DNA of 64,000 nt from Sanghuangporus weigelae (GCA_033182465.1 CP137322.1:2170001-2234000); one strand, 5' to 3'; shown: positions 44,501 through 56,923, counted from the stretch's first letter. Numbers and translations are program-made. The notes: generated from the sequence alone by a model not told the origin.

Positions 44501-47500
44501 GATCCAAGATAAAGCCACTAATGCTCGCCGAAGCGAAAACATGCCTTGCAGATGATGATGTGTCTGTTCGCACTCTTGCTGTCATCCTTGGGTACAGCAT
44601 CTGATTTAAAGTATGGTGTCTCCTTGCGCAAAAGTCGTCGGGGTTCGATGGATCAAATCTGGAGAAAAGTGGTTAAAGATCGACGTCTCAGACACGCTGA
44701 GCTCCACGGACCTTGAAACGAACTGGAGAAAAAAGTCCTCCATGAAAGCATCACCTGACTCTCCTTTCTGGGTCTCAAATTCGAAAGACTTGATACTCAG
44801 AAGAAGCGCCTTCGTAGTGTGTATGATATCTGATCCTGAGCTTGACCCCCGCCTTCGTTCGAGATCCAAGGGAAACACTGCGCCGAAGTTCGCCATCGAA
44901 ATTAAGAACGAAGAATTGTCAAAGAAGCGGTCCTGGTTATCCACGGAAGATTTTCGTGGATGCAAATTGAACGTCTTCATGACCTGCATCGCTTTCTCTT
45001 TGAAATCTCTCAATCCCTCGGCTCGTCGTTCTTTTCTGAGCATGATTTCGGTCTAGAATAACATACAATTTTAATGGAGCAATAAGACACCTCTTTTAGA
45101 AGCTACCTGCCTGCAAATGATCCGCGAAATCACCGATACTGCCCATTAGATGAGCCTGTAGGATAGCATGAAGCTTTGTCACGTTTATTCTGACATGACG
45201 ATGTCGATCTTCCAAACTGGTATGATTGTTGACCTGAAAGTCCATTGAAACTAGCACTGGCAACTGGCTCCGGTCAAGTTCAGCGAGTTTCTGTCTCGAT
45301 AGGGCTCTTGGGGAGAGATACAGTGCCAAATCCGACAAATTGACGTGCCAATGTGGCGAACCCTTATTTGTGACCATCGCATCAATGTCCACGCACTCCA
45401 GAAATTGCGTAGATGAAAGCCCTTGTAACCCGATCTTAAAGCCTTCGAATTTCGCGGTGACGTAGAAGGGTAGATCGATCTTCTTAGAGGATGACTTGGA
45501 ACTGGCGGAACCGGGCAGTTTCTTTCTAGCATCTTCCAAAATATGGAGCAGGTCATTGAAATCCTGCCCGAATTTCTGCTGGACAGATAGTATAACGTCC
45601 CAATGAGATGGTTTGATCTTCATCTCCAGGAACCCAACGGAAATCAGGAATCCACTGCGCTCCGAGCTGAACGATCCAGAAGCGCTAATTGAGGGTAGAT
45701 CCAGAACGATCTTCGGGACTCTCTGAGTAGAAGCATCCACGGAGGTAGATGTCAGTCTAATGACTTGTGAGGCAAGCTGTAGACCGCAACTTCGAGCCAC
45801 GCTTCTCCTTCCAGACCTATCCATAAGATACCCGATGACTCCATATACAGTCCAAGCCAGCCATGTCCCGTGCATTACTTGCAGAATCACTGATGCCGCG
45901 GATAGAGAAAAACTGAGGTGAATTCCAATTCGCTTCTTTTCGGGCACCTGACGCAATTGCCGCTCTGGCGATTGCTTGATTTCACTAAACAAAGATCTAA
46001 GCATGGCTTCGAGCCCCACCAGGTAATCCTGTCTCCATTGTTCAACAAACTTATATAGTCTGATCGCGCTTTTCGGGACAGTTAAATCCAATGAAGTCGC
46101 GTGTAGAGTCCCTCGTAAATTTGACCCGTGCGGAGTATGGTTCTGGTATAAGAGACAACAGGCGCCGCCAACCACCGTGATGCTGGCAAGAGTGTCCATA
46201 TCTTTATCCGAAAAGTTCCTTGTCCTGGCTTTTACCATAAGATCGCGGAAGCCTGTCGTGTAGCTGGTAGCTACGTCAAGCGAGGGAGTATCTAAAGGTT
46301 GCGTGAGGTGACCTAAAAAACATGAAGAGCAATGCCTCGATGTAATTTCGAACACGAGATTTTCTGCTGCAGCTTCGACAAGCATGTGATTGAGAGACAA
46401 GCGAACGTCGCAAATGTTGACTTTGTTATCGAGTATGTCGCTCAAAGGAGACCTCGACGCGGACGCGGGTACAGGATCGCCCACGCCGCTGGAATCAGGT
46501 TGAGGTGATAGGATTCTCGAGACGTGCACAGCGTTTTGCAGGAATCCTATGAGGTTCGGAAATATCGTGACTTGTATAGAGTCAATGTCAAGATTAAGTA
46601 TGGCAGTAATAGTACCATAGTCCACATAGTCTGATGTTGGCCGGAAGCTTCTTATCGTGGAGGAATATGGGGAAATGCTGGCAGCCTCGAATAACAGTCG
46701 CCTTCTCAGCAAATCCCCTCGAAAACGTATCTCGCGTATGACCAAGGAGCTTTGAGGTAGATCATCGCAAGTAAAACATAAGCGTATGGAATTGGCTTCG
46801 AAACTTCCCAGCCTCAGCGGTCTGTTATCGTTTGTCTTGGCGGAACCTTTCCCGTCTTTGATCTCCTCAAACAACAACGCCTCGATCGATTCGACCCTAA
46901 CAAGGGGTATTGCTTCTTCCATAGCCCGAGGAATGCGTCGGCTTTGTAGCGTTCTATCTATCTCTTCCGCCGCTGGCGATGACCGCAAGTCATGCTGTAA
47001 TGCTGCATAATCCTCCTTTGACAAACTTGACAAGGAATGCCGGAGGTGAAACAGGAGTTTCCAGCTGTTGTCTCCGCGTAACTGGTGGGGGCGTCCACTT
47101 TGCACGAAGAAAGCAGGTTGAACAGAAGACAAAAGGTCCTTTGACATGGTGGACGTAGTACGAGTGAGAATCGAAGATACCAGCTGCTTCCGTCTAAATC
47201 TTGCTAACAAAGAGGAAATCCTTTGCGCAGCCAGAAGGTTCTTCACTGGGATTTCCAAAGTTTTGACGGCAATAATCGCTACCTGCGGCGCAGTTTGGAA
47301 GAGCTTGAGCTCGGACGTATCATACGAAATTTGGGCTCGGGACTTTGTGAGTGCCAGAGAGAGATGATTAATGTCAAGTTCAAGGGCCAGAGAAGGACAG
47401 CGAGTTTCACGTTTAGTATGCATGCCCGAAGTGAATAGTGTTCCAAGCGAGCCAGCGACACGACGGAAATTAACTTTGCCATAGTCAATTGAGGCGCCAG

Positions 47501-50500
47501 GATTATTGAATGGGGAAAAGCCAAGGAGAATTCGAGCTTCCCATAAGCTAATCCGGCTCGCGATAAAGCCGTGATAGTCTTCGCTCAACGGTACCCCATC
47601 CGGTCGAACCTTCATCAAGTCTGCAGCCTCGTGTATGGCACAGAGCTTCACACAATGAAGCCGAATATCAAACACGGAAACAGGTGTTTCTGTTACCGCG
47701 GCTATCCGTTCAAGCATCAGCTCGTCCAGTCGCAATTCCGGACTAAGCTCCTGTAGGCGCCAATGAGTATTAAAGCTATTCTGAGTAAAGGGAAACACAT
47801 GCATTGTATTCGCGTTGTTCCAGTATCTCCCGTACCGTCACAAGGCATGACGCAGCGACAAATATTCCCGTACTCTTTACGTCTATACGTATGTACTTCC
47901 TGCTTTGGGCATCTGTTCTTTCAGCGTCTGATAGACATGGGTGGGAGACCGGAAGCACACCAGACGCATCGATCGAAAAAGACGAAGGCTCATCGGAGAA
48001 TAGTTGCGATTGGAGGGCCGAGTTCTATGCGCTTCAAATTAGAAAAGTGATTTTTGCTCCGATATCGCATTACGCACCTTTCCGGTCACAAAGTCAGTAC
48101 GGCAATCCAAACCGGAGGATGCACAGCGCAACTGGGTCTTCCTGCAGAACGCCAAGTAGGGTACATGGAAGTCGGTTCGGTCATCTACACCAAGCTCAAA
48201 ATAGTCACTCCAAGAATCGTCCGAGTCAACACTATCATTTTCATCGGATTCATCAAAGGGAGATGAGCTATAGTCATCTTCCATTCTTTTCACCCTCTCG
48301 GAAAGCGGTGCCGTGCAACGAGGACGCGAGTTACTGTCCGGTATGAGAAAGAATAATATCATAAGAAAGTTGAGAACTCACGCAAGCCTTTTATCTCGAT
48401 CAGCTTCCGACAAAAGACGTTCATCATCTGATTCAGATTCACTGAAGAGTTCCAGTAACGGCAACTGTGTGCCAAACGGTACGGCGGTGGAATGAGATCT
48501 TGGTTGCTCGCCCGGCGGAGACACGCGCGGAACGCTAATACTCTGCAAGTAGATGTCATTTGGCCATTTTCCTGATCCTGAGAAGTCATCAGTGAACACT
48601 ATTTTTTCATCTTAAGTCCCGTTGCCTTACCGACTTGGTCCTTGAATAACGATGCGAAACGAAGCGTCTCTGCATCTTGCTCCCGCAGAAACGATTTCTG
48701 TAGCTCAGCATCATCACGCCAACCCCTCGGCGCCAGATATAATTCCGTTGCAAAACCTGTCCGAATCCTTCCCGCTTCCATCCAATACTTCGCAGAGGCA
48801 GGAGATACGAGAAATTGGACCTCAATCACGGGAGCAACTATGCTGGTCAACTTCCTATAAAAAGCCGTCGCAATGTTATTATAAGCAAATCGGAGGCCCT
48901 CCGCTAGACAGATGCGAATTATAGCTGGCGCAGTTTGCCATGAAACGTCAAGACTGTCGAGATTGATATTCCAAAAGGTAGCTAAGGACAGTTTCTCGTT
49001 TCAGTTACTTTTTGGATTCAGACATGGGGAAATTATACCATCGCGCTCCGCCGGAATCATATAGTCCGATGAAGGAGCATTGAAAGGATCAATAAATCCA
49101 TGGACAAAAGATTTCCCAGCTGCTATCAAAGTCTGAATTTCTGTAGTATTCAAGGAGCCCTTCACATCACCAAGAGAAAATTTCCATATACAGACGTATG
49201 TGGTCGTATGCGGCTGGGGCCCAAACAGACGATTTGCAGTGATATGCATTCCTAGGGAAAGCGTTTGATCAAGTAAAAATTGCATTCACAACATAAAAAT
49301 ACCTGAAATTGATAACTGCCGTTTTGTCCGTATCAGCGCGTGAGACAGCAGCAGCTTGTCAAGACAGGAGTCCATGATAGAGAAAGCGACAGGATCCACA
49401 TTCAAGGACATTTCTATCGTAGCTGTCATCAGAGGACATTAGGACACGCAGAAAAAGGCAATATACCCATGGAGAAGTCATGCAAACGAAGTAGAACCTG
49501 TACATCCGGAATGGTGAGTACTGCGCATGAGCCGATATCGATTTCTTCTGATTCTTGTGGTGATTTCCCGAAACCGACTATACCAGCAGGAAAAGCGACA
49601 GTAACATCTTTCGCCTCGACAGACAAGTCAAGGTGGAAGACATTGCTCTGCTGAACACGTGAGAACAGTATGAAGAAGAGGTGTTGCACACTCACTTTCC
49701 CAGACCGATACTTCAGATCAAGCGGATCACCAACTGGGATACCGTTTTCACGTTTGCTCAGATACTCTCTGGTTGTAGAATATTGGGTAAAGCTGCCGAA
49801 ATAATTTTCCCTCAAGACCATAACATGGCGAATTAACCATCCGACGAGTTTCAGAGATGGCGTGAGAAGCTATTCGACAACCAATGAGTCCTTACAGCTC
49901 AAATCAGGCAACAGTACATGAACGTACTTCCATGTTCAGTTTAAGTCGATCAACGCAATCCTTTCGGACTTCAGTGTGATATTTGTAGGATCCGTCCAAT
50001 CGAAATAATCCTAATTGACCGATGTTTGTCAAGCATCTAACGGCGTGAGGAATGAGCCCGTGAGTGTTCCAACGCGGAAGGGTTACGAGTAGAACGGCTC
50101 CAGGACAGATGATGTAGAAAGGGACCTCTGTGAATAGAGGTCGAAATGTGTTTGAAGATATCGAGGCCGTAAGTTTGAGCACGTCTCCTCTGAAAGTGAA
50201 AAGAACTGAAAGAACTTTAGTCTCGCGATAGCATATACAACCTATTGCACGTACTATTGTCCCTTTCATCCAACGGACGATCAATAATGTTGTGATCGTT
50301 TGCATACAGATTAAGCTCGAAATCATTAAGAATTAACTTAAGGTTATAAGTTATAGGCACGTAGGTATTGAAGTCACCGGGAGGACCGGATGCCCAGTCC
50401 TTGCCAAGGTCGGTGAGCATGTTGATGTGGTCACGAATAATGTACAGAGTTGGATGGTCAAGCGAAATGTTGAAGTCCCAGCTGCGTTCGGCGTCCCATT

Positions 50501-52593
50501 CGAGAGGCGATGGTAATAACGATGAAACCTGGGCCAAGCTTGATGAGATGTAATTGTACGCAATCGATCGAATTACGTACCGAGCATGACTCCATCTGTA
50601 ATAGTCGAATATCGTTTAGACTAGAAGTAACCGAGATGCTATCCATTTCGATATCTAACTCGGCTGTATAGCCTTGGGTCGTTGCAATCATGGGGACAAT
50701 ATATTTCACGGTCGACTTTTCACCAAGTCTGATTTGTATTGATGCAGCCTCGCGTTGCTTTCGCAAATGAGGGATGTCGACTACGCCATCCCACTGCCAA
50801 TTCTACCATAAAATATAAGTGACATGACCTGTAAATCAGGGCGCAAACCCACCTTGGATGCTTCTCTGAAAGGAATTAGAATCGTTGTTACGCCTCTGAA
50901 TTCAAAGAAAAGCTTCAAGCAAGTGCAAGTACGCTCGTCTCCAGGCGAGAGCATAGTCGTCGGTTCGTCGGTTCGAAACATCTGCGGGAAAAAGACACGT
51001 TGAATCTGGACTCTTTGGCGATCTGCCCATGGTCCGTAATGGATGCTACCTCCGTGAACGATGACATCCACACCCCACTCGGGCGGTAAGTCGCCATTGC
51101 CTATGTTCAGGAACTCCAGTTCCTTCGCTTGTTTCATAGTGCCACGTGTGTTCCGGTCCAAATCGGCGAGAGGCTTTAGGGGGACAAGTCCAGCTACATC
51201 CGCATAATATACAAGCTCAAGCTCAGGTGTTTCGAGGACTTTTCGATCTATCGCATATTCCAGCTGGGAGAAATCGGCACCAACATGGGAAGCTTCCTCG
51301 TCATTCTTCTTTCCTTTTGCTTTCCGCTTCTGCTCCTTCGCGTATCGATTTCCTCGTGTCTTATAGAACGGAAAGGCCGTCCTACAACGTATCCACAGCT
51401 TCTTAAAACCGGTGAACGTAAATAGGACTGCTTTAATGCTAATTGGACGACTGTCAGGCAATGTTAGAGATATGCATGAAACCAGGCTTTGCGATTACGT
51501 ACTCTGATTGCAAGAAGCATTCGTTAACATCTCTCGCAATATTATACGCGCTTTTCCAATAATCAGGATTCTCTACGAAGTTTATTGTAGCGTTTTCGAA
51601 TTTTATTCGAAGCAGCTGCTTATGATTATCCAACCTCGACCTAGACTGAACAACGCCATAGGTCCCGGAAGCACGCGGGAATTGTGCCATCAGAAGGCTC
51701 TCTGTAGTGTGGTTTCCCATGGTAATCGCGCCCTTGACCACCTCAAAGCTAATAGGCAATAAATGTTTTGGATCCAGATCCGGAAGTTGACGACGCAACC
51801 AAGATGAAAATGTATTGACGAAGGAAGGACCCTGGATCGCAAAGAGGATCCGCCTTCCCGTAGCGTAAAGCGAATCTTTCTGCAAGTTAGATTGATTTAT
51901 CTCCACGAGTCATTTTTACTTACTGCGACTGCGTGAACGTTCATCATCCCGGATAAGGACTGAGCGGTTTAAGGAGTACGAATTTGATTCTCTGCTCCTC
52001 GTCTTTACTCCTGATAATCCAGGATTGGATCCAGATAGCTGCGAGAGGATGTTCTCGAATGAAGCCATCCTGTTGTACATGAACCACTCGAATCCTTCCA
52101 TCGTGACATGTATTCTGCAATGAGGGCCAAACTTCTTGCCTGAATACAGCTACATGAGGATCCTTCTCAGCTTTCATTTTCAACTTTCACGCACCAGGAG
52201 TGCGAGAAGAGCCGTCCAAATGCCCGTCCGCCAGATCCTCTTCTTCCGCAACATTCCGTATCCACCATCGCCAATTCAGTTGCAGTTTTACAATCCGAAA
52301 CGACTGATTGCTCGAATGATAACGCACGTCACGCAGAATTATTGCTCCAGCTATCAGTGACAGATGAAAAGAACCTGGAGCAGAATAATTATTGATCATC
52401 GGTTTCTTGTTTAAAACGGTCTGCAAGGATAATCACCAAATTCCACCCAGACAGCTGTACGTTCCTGGGTCCATAACGCCAGCCTCAAGAGGGCTCCGAA
52501 AATATACCCAAGGATGCGGTTCCAGAAGAAGAAGAAAATGATCGAACCTATAGCAACTGCTATGCAGACCACAAGCAGAACGACCTTCAGCAT
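41593..52593 (-). CDS. CSF1: Csf1/BLTP1-family bridge-like lipid transfer protein (giant)
   Basis: These proteins form long grooved rods (repeating beta-groove) that carry lipids between membranes; yeast Csf1 and animal BLTP1 (KIAA1109/Tweek) belong here. The ATG at 52593 opens MLKVVLLVVCIAV and one N-terminal membrane helix, then LALWTQERTAVWVEFG. The next exon has LIAGAIILRDVRYHSSNQSF and KLQLNWRWWIR, the chorein-like start typical of Csf1. EGFEWFMYNR follows. The body is several thousand residues of amphipathic beta-strand pattern without other domains, read through large open exons at 45096-47804, 43038-44600 and 41593-42957 among many small ones. The C-terminus VHEYATLPIEEIMKGLIKLY fits the Csf1 end. 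The span of 11 kb implies roughly 3,300-3,500 residues; I did not fix every junction. I see no break. The start faces that of the securin-like gene across 234 bases. Confidence 0.85.
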
Positions 52594-52827
52594 TTTTACC
52601 ACTCCAGCTATTGCTTTTAAGAAGGGACAGAATGCAGTGTGACGCCCGACGACAACCTGTTCCGCGGCAATCGATTATCGCTAGCCTGAAAGCATGTTCA
52701 AATCATGTTGGGATCTGAAGTTGACGAAGCTAGGGGTCACGCGTTCACGTGATATCAATGTTCAACGAGGTCGCGTTTTGTTCTTCGTTCATTGGCAGCG
52801 TACAAGCAAGATCTCAGTGAGGACGGC
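52594..52827. promoter_or_regulatory. Divergent promoter of Csf1 and the securin-like gene, with an MluI cell-cycle box
   Basis: The 234-base spacer contains ACGCGT at 52739-52744, the MCB word bound by MBF (Mbp1/Swi6), and immediately next to it TCACGTGATATC at 52745-52756. They lie 72-89 bases upstream of the securin-like ATG and about 150 bases upstream of the Csf1 ATG. A G1/S box next to a putative securin gene is consistent with cell-cycle expression. Confidence 0.5.
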
Positions 52828-54151
52828 ATGCTCAGCTCACGGCCCATTTCACTTCTTCAAGAAAATGCCGACTATTCTCGAAATGCAGTAACGAAAACCC
52901 CTGGACGGGCTCTAAAAGGACGTGCCGGTCTTCAAGAAAACGTCCTTCAGAATGGATCTATGACCGCAAACCCAAGGGAAAAGCGAGTGGCCCTCCAGAC
53001 GCCGTTTCATCAAGGACCTAGCAGTATGTTAAGACTCTACTCAAATAAGTACAGAGACTGATGAATGTAGAGATAATCTTACAAGATACTCAGACTATGT
53101 CGAAGCTAGCCACCTTCTCTGGCGCGCGCCCATTGGGAGACAAGACACCCAAACCCAACCGCCAGAGTCTTTCGCTTTTCACGCCCGGACCGCGCAATCA
53201 AAAGGCGTCAAAACTAGTCCTACCCTCTATTCAAGGTGAAAATGATGTTCCGTCTCCTACGCAGCCCCCAAGCTCGTCTCGGACGAGGCTTCGTAATCCG
53301 CGACCTAGCAAATGTTTTGAAACCCCGGTTACGAAAGGCGATCACTGGAATGTGAGCGACGTATCTATCCACGAAGGAATGTCTACACTCGGAGAAGCGA
53401 ATGAGGTTGCTGCTGGCGAACTAGACGACGATAGTGAACCTGAGTACATGCCACCTAAGCCGATCGGTACGTTGAACCAATATCGTCTGAGTACCATAAA
53501 CTGATCGGACTCCAGAGCCTCCTTACGAGCCTCCGTTTGAGCTCCCTGACTACAGAGAGGTCGGGCAAACGCTGCTCAAACTTGCACATTCCTATCCTGT
53601 TGACGATTCACCTTACGTTTATCAAGTCGACTCTGAGGATCTTCTGAAAGGCTGCGACTGGTCAACAGAGCACATGCACCTTGGCCTTCCAGAACCTGGT
53701 ACGTCTAGATGACATCCATGAACATTCTTGCAGGGACTTAGCCATGCACTCAGATGAGGATGAAATTTTGGGGCCACGCATTTCAGAGCGGCAAGCAAAT
53801 ACACGGACGGCGACTTCGCTTGCGACAACGGGAAAACGATATGTTTCACGTCCTCCACCATTGAAAGCCACGGTCGTAGCGCGGAAAGTGAACACATCGA
53901 CTTATTCGTCCCGGCCCGCAACATCGCTTGCTATTAGAGCACCTGATACGAAACCAGCTTTGATTGGTCCGCGACCGGGTACCTCGGCGTCAAACTCACG
54001 ACCCTTGGTATCAAGAGCCAACTCGAAATATCAAATATGCGTGGCTGCAAATACCAAGGATATGACAGATAAGCTTGACAGGGACAACATACTCGCGTTC
54101 CAGATCAGCGATGAGCTCGAACAAGAAGATGACTTCCGTTTCTGCATTTGA
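52828..54151 (+). CDS. Probable securin (Cut2/Pds1-like separase inhibitor)
   Basis: Securin holds separase inactive until APC/C destroys it at anaphase. The model is 52828-53023, 53086-53466, 53516-53698 and 53742-54151, in phase, giving 389 residues. It is largely disordered and basic at the N-terminus. TPGRALKGRAGLQEN contains two RxxL-type words, one of which (RAGL) resembles a destruction box. The middle has acidic ELDDDSEPEYMPPKP followed by PPYEPPFELPDYREVGQTL. The EYMPP block recalls the separase-binding segment of fission yeast Cut2 (IEYMPPP) in the same relative place, before the C-terminal half. The C-terminus is Ser/Arg-rich (RPATSLAIRAPDTKP; RPLVSRANSKYQ), also as in Cut2. Securins diverge fast, so the motif and architecture carry the call. 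Its promoter has an MCB box. No other family fits better. Confidence 0.55.
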
Positions 54152-54645
54152 TGCCGCGCGTGGATAGCGTGATGTACTTGATTTGTTCTTGTTCTTTTTG
54201 CTATGTCCAGCTTGATTTGTCGACTTCAATGTGCATGATTGATCACTTGACCCACCAGCTATTATAAGTAAGTGCCGGTCAACTATATTTCAGACTGTGC
54301 GGCTCGAATTAAGGTCGCTAGCTCAAGAGTCCTCAGTCATATTCAAAATGTAGTGTGTACTCTTCGAGGTCCTAATAACCAGTCGGATGGGCGCCCAACA
54401 CGCTTCTCTTCTGGTCATCCGCTGGTTGTTAGAAATACGAAACAGAATTCGAAAGCTCGCCTCTGATTCCAGTTCCGGATCAAAATTTTCAGGTCCGGAA
54501 ATAGGGTTTTACTTTGCCCCCTGTGAGAGCCTGTGAGATGTTGATTTCATCGCATATTGAGAATCGACTCAACGTTCCAGGGTTGACTTCGCATAACCAC
54601 TTATTAGTATTAGAGACTAATCATCACTGAATTGTTCTATTTATA
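54152..54645. other. Spacer between the securin-like gene and the TIR element
   Basis: It should hold the 3' UTR of the securin-like gene. I see no coding signal. It ends in TTATA directly before the left terminal repeat of the element. Confidence 0.45.
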
Positions 54646-54986
54646 TGGTGTACCGATGAGGAAATATGTTGTACCGATGAGGAAAGAATTATTTCCCCCT
54701 TTAGGCACATGTGATTTTCATGTGATCTAGCTATGCACGTGACCTGACACGTGACCTCTGCGTCCCTTTCTCCACTGCACTGGAAAAAGTGTCGCAGTGT
54801 GAATCTAACTGGTAGAATTCTATGTCAAAAAGTTATAAGTGAATGCAAAAACCTAGTTCTCAAGTAATGTCACTATATTTTAATGTTCAAGCTCCTCAAA
54901 ATATCACTATTTTTACTTCTTCACAACATCTCAACTGTTCGATGTGATCTAATGAATAACACTCGAAATATTAGAAAGAAAACCCT
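54646..54986 (+). repeat. Left terminal inverted repeat
   Basis: It pairs with 56922-57271 on the opposite strand. Shared words include GAGGAAAGAATTATTTCCCC, CTAGCTATGCACGTGACCT, AAGTAATGTCACTATAT, CTCAAAATATCACT and TCTAATGAATAACACT, in the same order. Only this arm has a second copy of TGTACCGATGAGGAAA near its tip. Confidence 0.85.
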
Positions 54987-55507
54987 ATGTTAGGGAGTAG
55001 GCCCGGGGTTACACCAGTTCGATCCTTTTACCTAAGCAGCGGTGTGTTGTGCAGAGGTGATCTTATCTACCCACGCCTGGCTGTACCACGCGGTCCCTTA
55101 CTAGCCTTCCTAGTCGCAGTCCGAGTTATGGATGCTTTCAGATACGAGGTGATAGTAAAGCAGATTGGGATTTCCAAGAGGCGTGATAGTACAAAGCACA
55201 CAGTAATAGCTCGCTGTAGGGCAAGCTTTACACCAGTGTGTTAAGAGGATCGAAAGATGGGGAAATGAGGGCCTAATCCTACAGCTATCTATGCTCCCAG
55301 ATATTCCATTTTCCGTCCTATTTCTTACTCATCCTGTCTCCACTTTACTCCACTTTTCTCCACCATTACATCTGTCCCTTTGTCATCCTGCTGCGCTTCG
55401 CTCCACTTTGCTCCAATCTTTGTAAGGTCGTCTCCACTATGACAGTATTCTGTGGAGTTGCTGACTGAGACAATAGAGGTGGTGCTCTGATATGGAATGC
55501 TCCACTG

Positions 55508-55906
55508 TCAGTACTCCATAACGATGTCATTGCCATCATTTAGTGGCATCTTTGCTCTTGGAGTGATGTAGGCTGCTCGGTATGTGATTCTTCGGAATTC
55601 ATCTCGAGGTCCAGTGAGAGTAAGCATAACTCGCACGTCAGTGTTAAGGTGTCGGGTCGGTGTAGAGTATGGTCCAAGGCATATCATGAACTGCATAAGC
55701 TCTGCTGGCGGGTTCTGTTGGGTTCTGGTGACTAGCCATGCTTTGCCTTCGTATCGTATATCTCGAATGTAGCGCCATATCCTTCGTTGTATAAGGAGTT
55801 GTAATTGCTTGGTCTCCAGGTTCGCATCTCTTGGTAAATAAAGGTTTGCCTGTATCGTGGATGCTGGATATGGTGTGTGCAACTCCGGTCTATACCATCC
55901 AATCAT
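55508..55906 (-). CDS. Open frame of 132 residues inside the TIR element
   Basis: It starts at an ATG at 55906 and reads MIGWYRPELHTPYPASTIQ, LLIQRRIWRYIRDIRYEGKA, PPAELMQFMICLGPYSTPTR, ending NDGNDIVMEY. The composition is protein-like and the opposite strand is more broken. I do not recognise the family. The frame at 55931-56149 (METSLAFQHCQVCARVYM ... PKKRKELT), with a basic patch, lies just upstream on the same strand and could be an earlier exon. Confidence 0.4.
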   Translation of the reverse strand: MIGWYRPELHTPYPASTIQANLYLPRDANLETKQLQLLIQRRIWRYIRDIRYEGKAWLVTRTQQNPPAELMQFMICLGPYSTPTRHLNTDVRVMLTLTGPRDEFRRITYRAAYITPRAKMPLNDGNDIVMEY

Positions 55907-55930
55907 TCTCCAGGTTATCGGGTTCGCAGT

Positions 55931-56149
55931 TCAAGGGGTTTGAGTTGTGATCGTGAGTTCCTTTCGTTTCTTGGGTACTATTGGGTTTGGTGGATTGGAA
56001 TGCATTGTATCTTGAAGGTGTCGCTCGGTTTTGATGTGACAGTCACGTGTACCAACTGCTGCCATGCATACTATGTAGTATACTTCATAAAGGACCATGT
56101 AAACTCGTGCACAGACTTGACAGTGCTGAAATGCCAGTGAGGTCTCCAT
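55931..56149 (-). CDS. Second open frame inside the TIR element (72 residues)
   Basis: It begins with an ATG at 56149 and ends NPIVPKKRKELTITTQTP. It has several cysteines near the start and a nuclear-signal-like KKRK. It sits 24 bases upstream of the 132-residue frame on the same strand. No family is recognised; it may be chance. Confidence 0.25.
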   Translation of the reverse strand: METSLAFQHCQVCARVYMVLYEVYYIVCMAAVGTRDCHIKTERHLQDTMHSNPPNPIVPKKRKELTITTQTP

Positions 56150-56464
56150 GAACCTTATTAGCCTTTAGCCTTTTAGTGTTTAGGCTTTAGTAGTTGTGCT
56201 TCTGGACTTCTAAGAAGTTTAATCGCTTCTTTTGATCGAGGTCGCTCTGGTTGCTTGTTCGGCGGTGTTAGAGTGGTAGTGAGATTACGTATCTGCTTCG
56301 GTGCTTCTAGCGCTCGGGTGGTAACGGGTTACTGTTGCCTAGGCCGCTCGATCGCTTGGGCCTGTGTTAGCTGGCTTGGTTACCGGTCGCGTTTGGAAAG
56401 CTGATCGTGTGGATCTGCTGATCGCATCGATCCTGATGTGAGTTTTTGAGCGGATCCTTTCACC

Positions 56465-56923
56465 CTATCTGTAACTGTAAAAGAAGGAGTCTCATGCTTA
56501 TTCTATTATATTTCAAAGGAATACCTGGTAAGTGATTAGTAGATGATCAGCAGACTGATCAGTAGATGATCTATGGAAGATCGGCAGCTGATCTATGAGT
56601 TGATCACTGGGCCGATCACTAGGTGATCAGCAGATAATCTAATGTTTCCAATATATAAAATTTATCCAGCTCGCTTTTACAATATAAACTATATAGAATC
56701 ATATTGTTGGATCATATTTCTATCTTGTTAATTCTAAGATATTTGTATGTAGCACAGTGAATTTCCTAGTGATCAGCCCAGTGATCGACTCATAGATCAG
56801 CTGCTGATCTTCCATAGATCATCTGCTGATCAGTCTGCTGATCATCTACTAATTACTTACCAGGTATTCCTTTGAAATATAATAGAATAAGTATGAGACT
56901 CCTTATTTTACAGTTACAGATAG
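56465..56923. repeat. Foldback (large imperfect palindrome) next to the right terminal repeat
   Basis: The arms, about 56465-56627 and 56761-56923, are near-identical inverted copies of about 163 bases. Both start CTATCTGTAACTGTAAAA and contain TTTCAAAGGAATACCTGGTA and a ladder of TGATC words (GATGATCAGCAGACTGATCA). The centre is AT-rich and about 130 bases long. This resembles a foldback MITE. Confidence 0.8.

Noticed and set aside
44613-45056. A 147-codon plus-strand open frame inside the Csf1-family gene
   Set aside because: It is antisense to a coding exon of the giant gene, which explains it as a shadow.
54990-55060. A possible tRNA gene because of the word AGTTCGATCC near 55016
   Set aside because: I could not find a fitting A box, an anticodon stem or a pairing acceptor stem around it.
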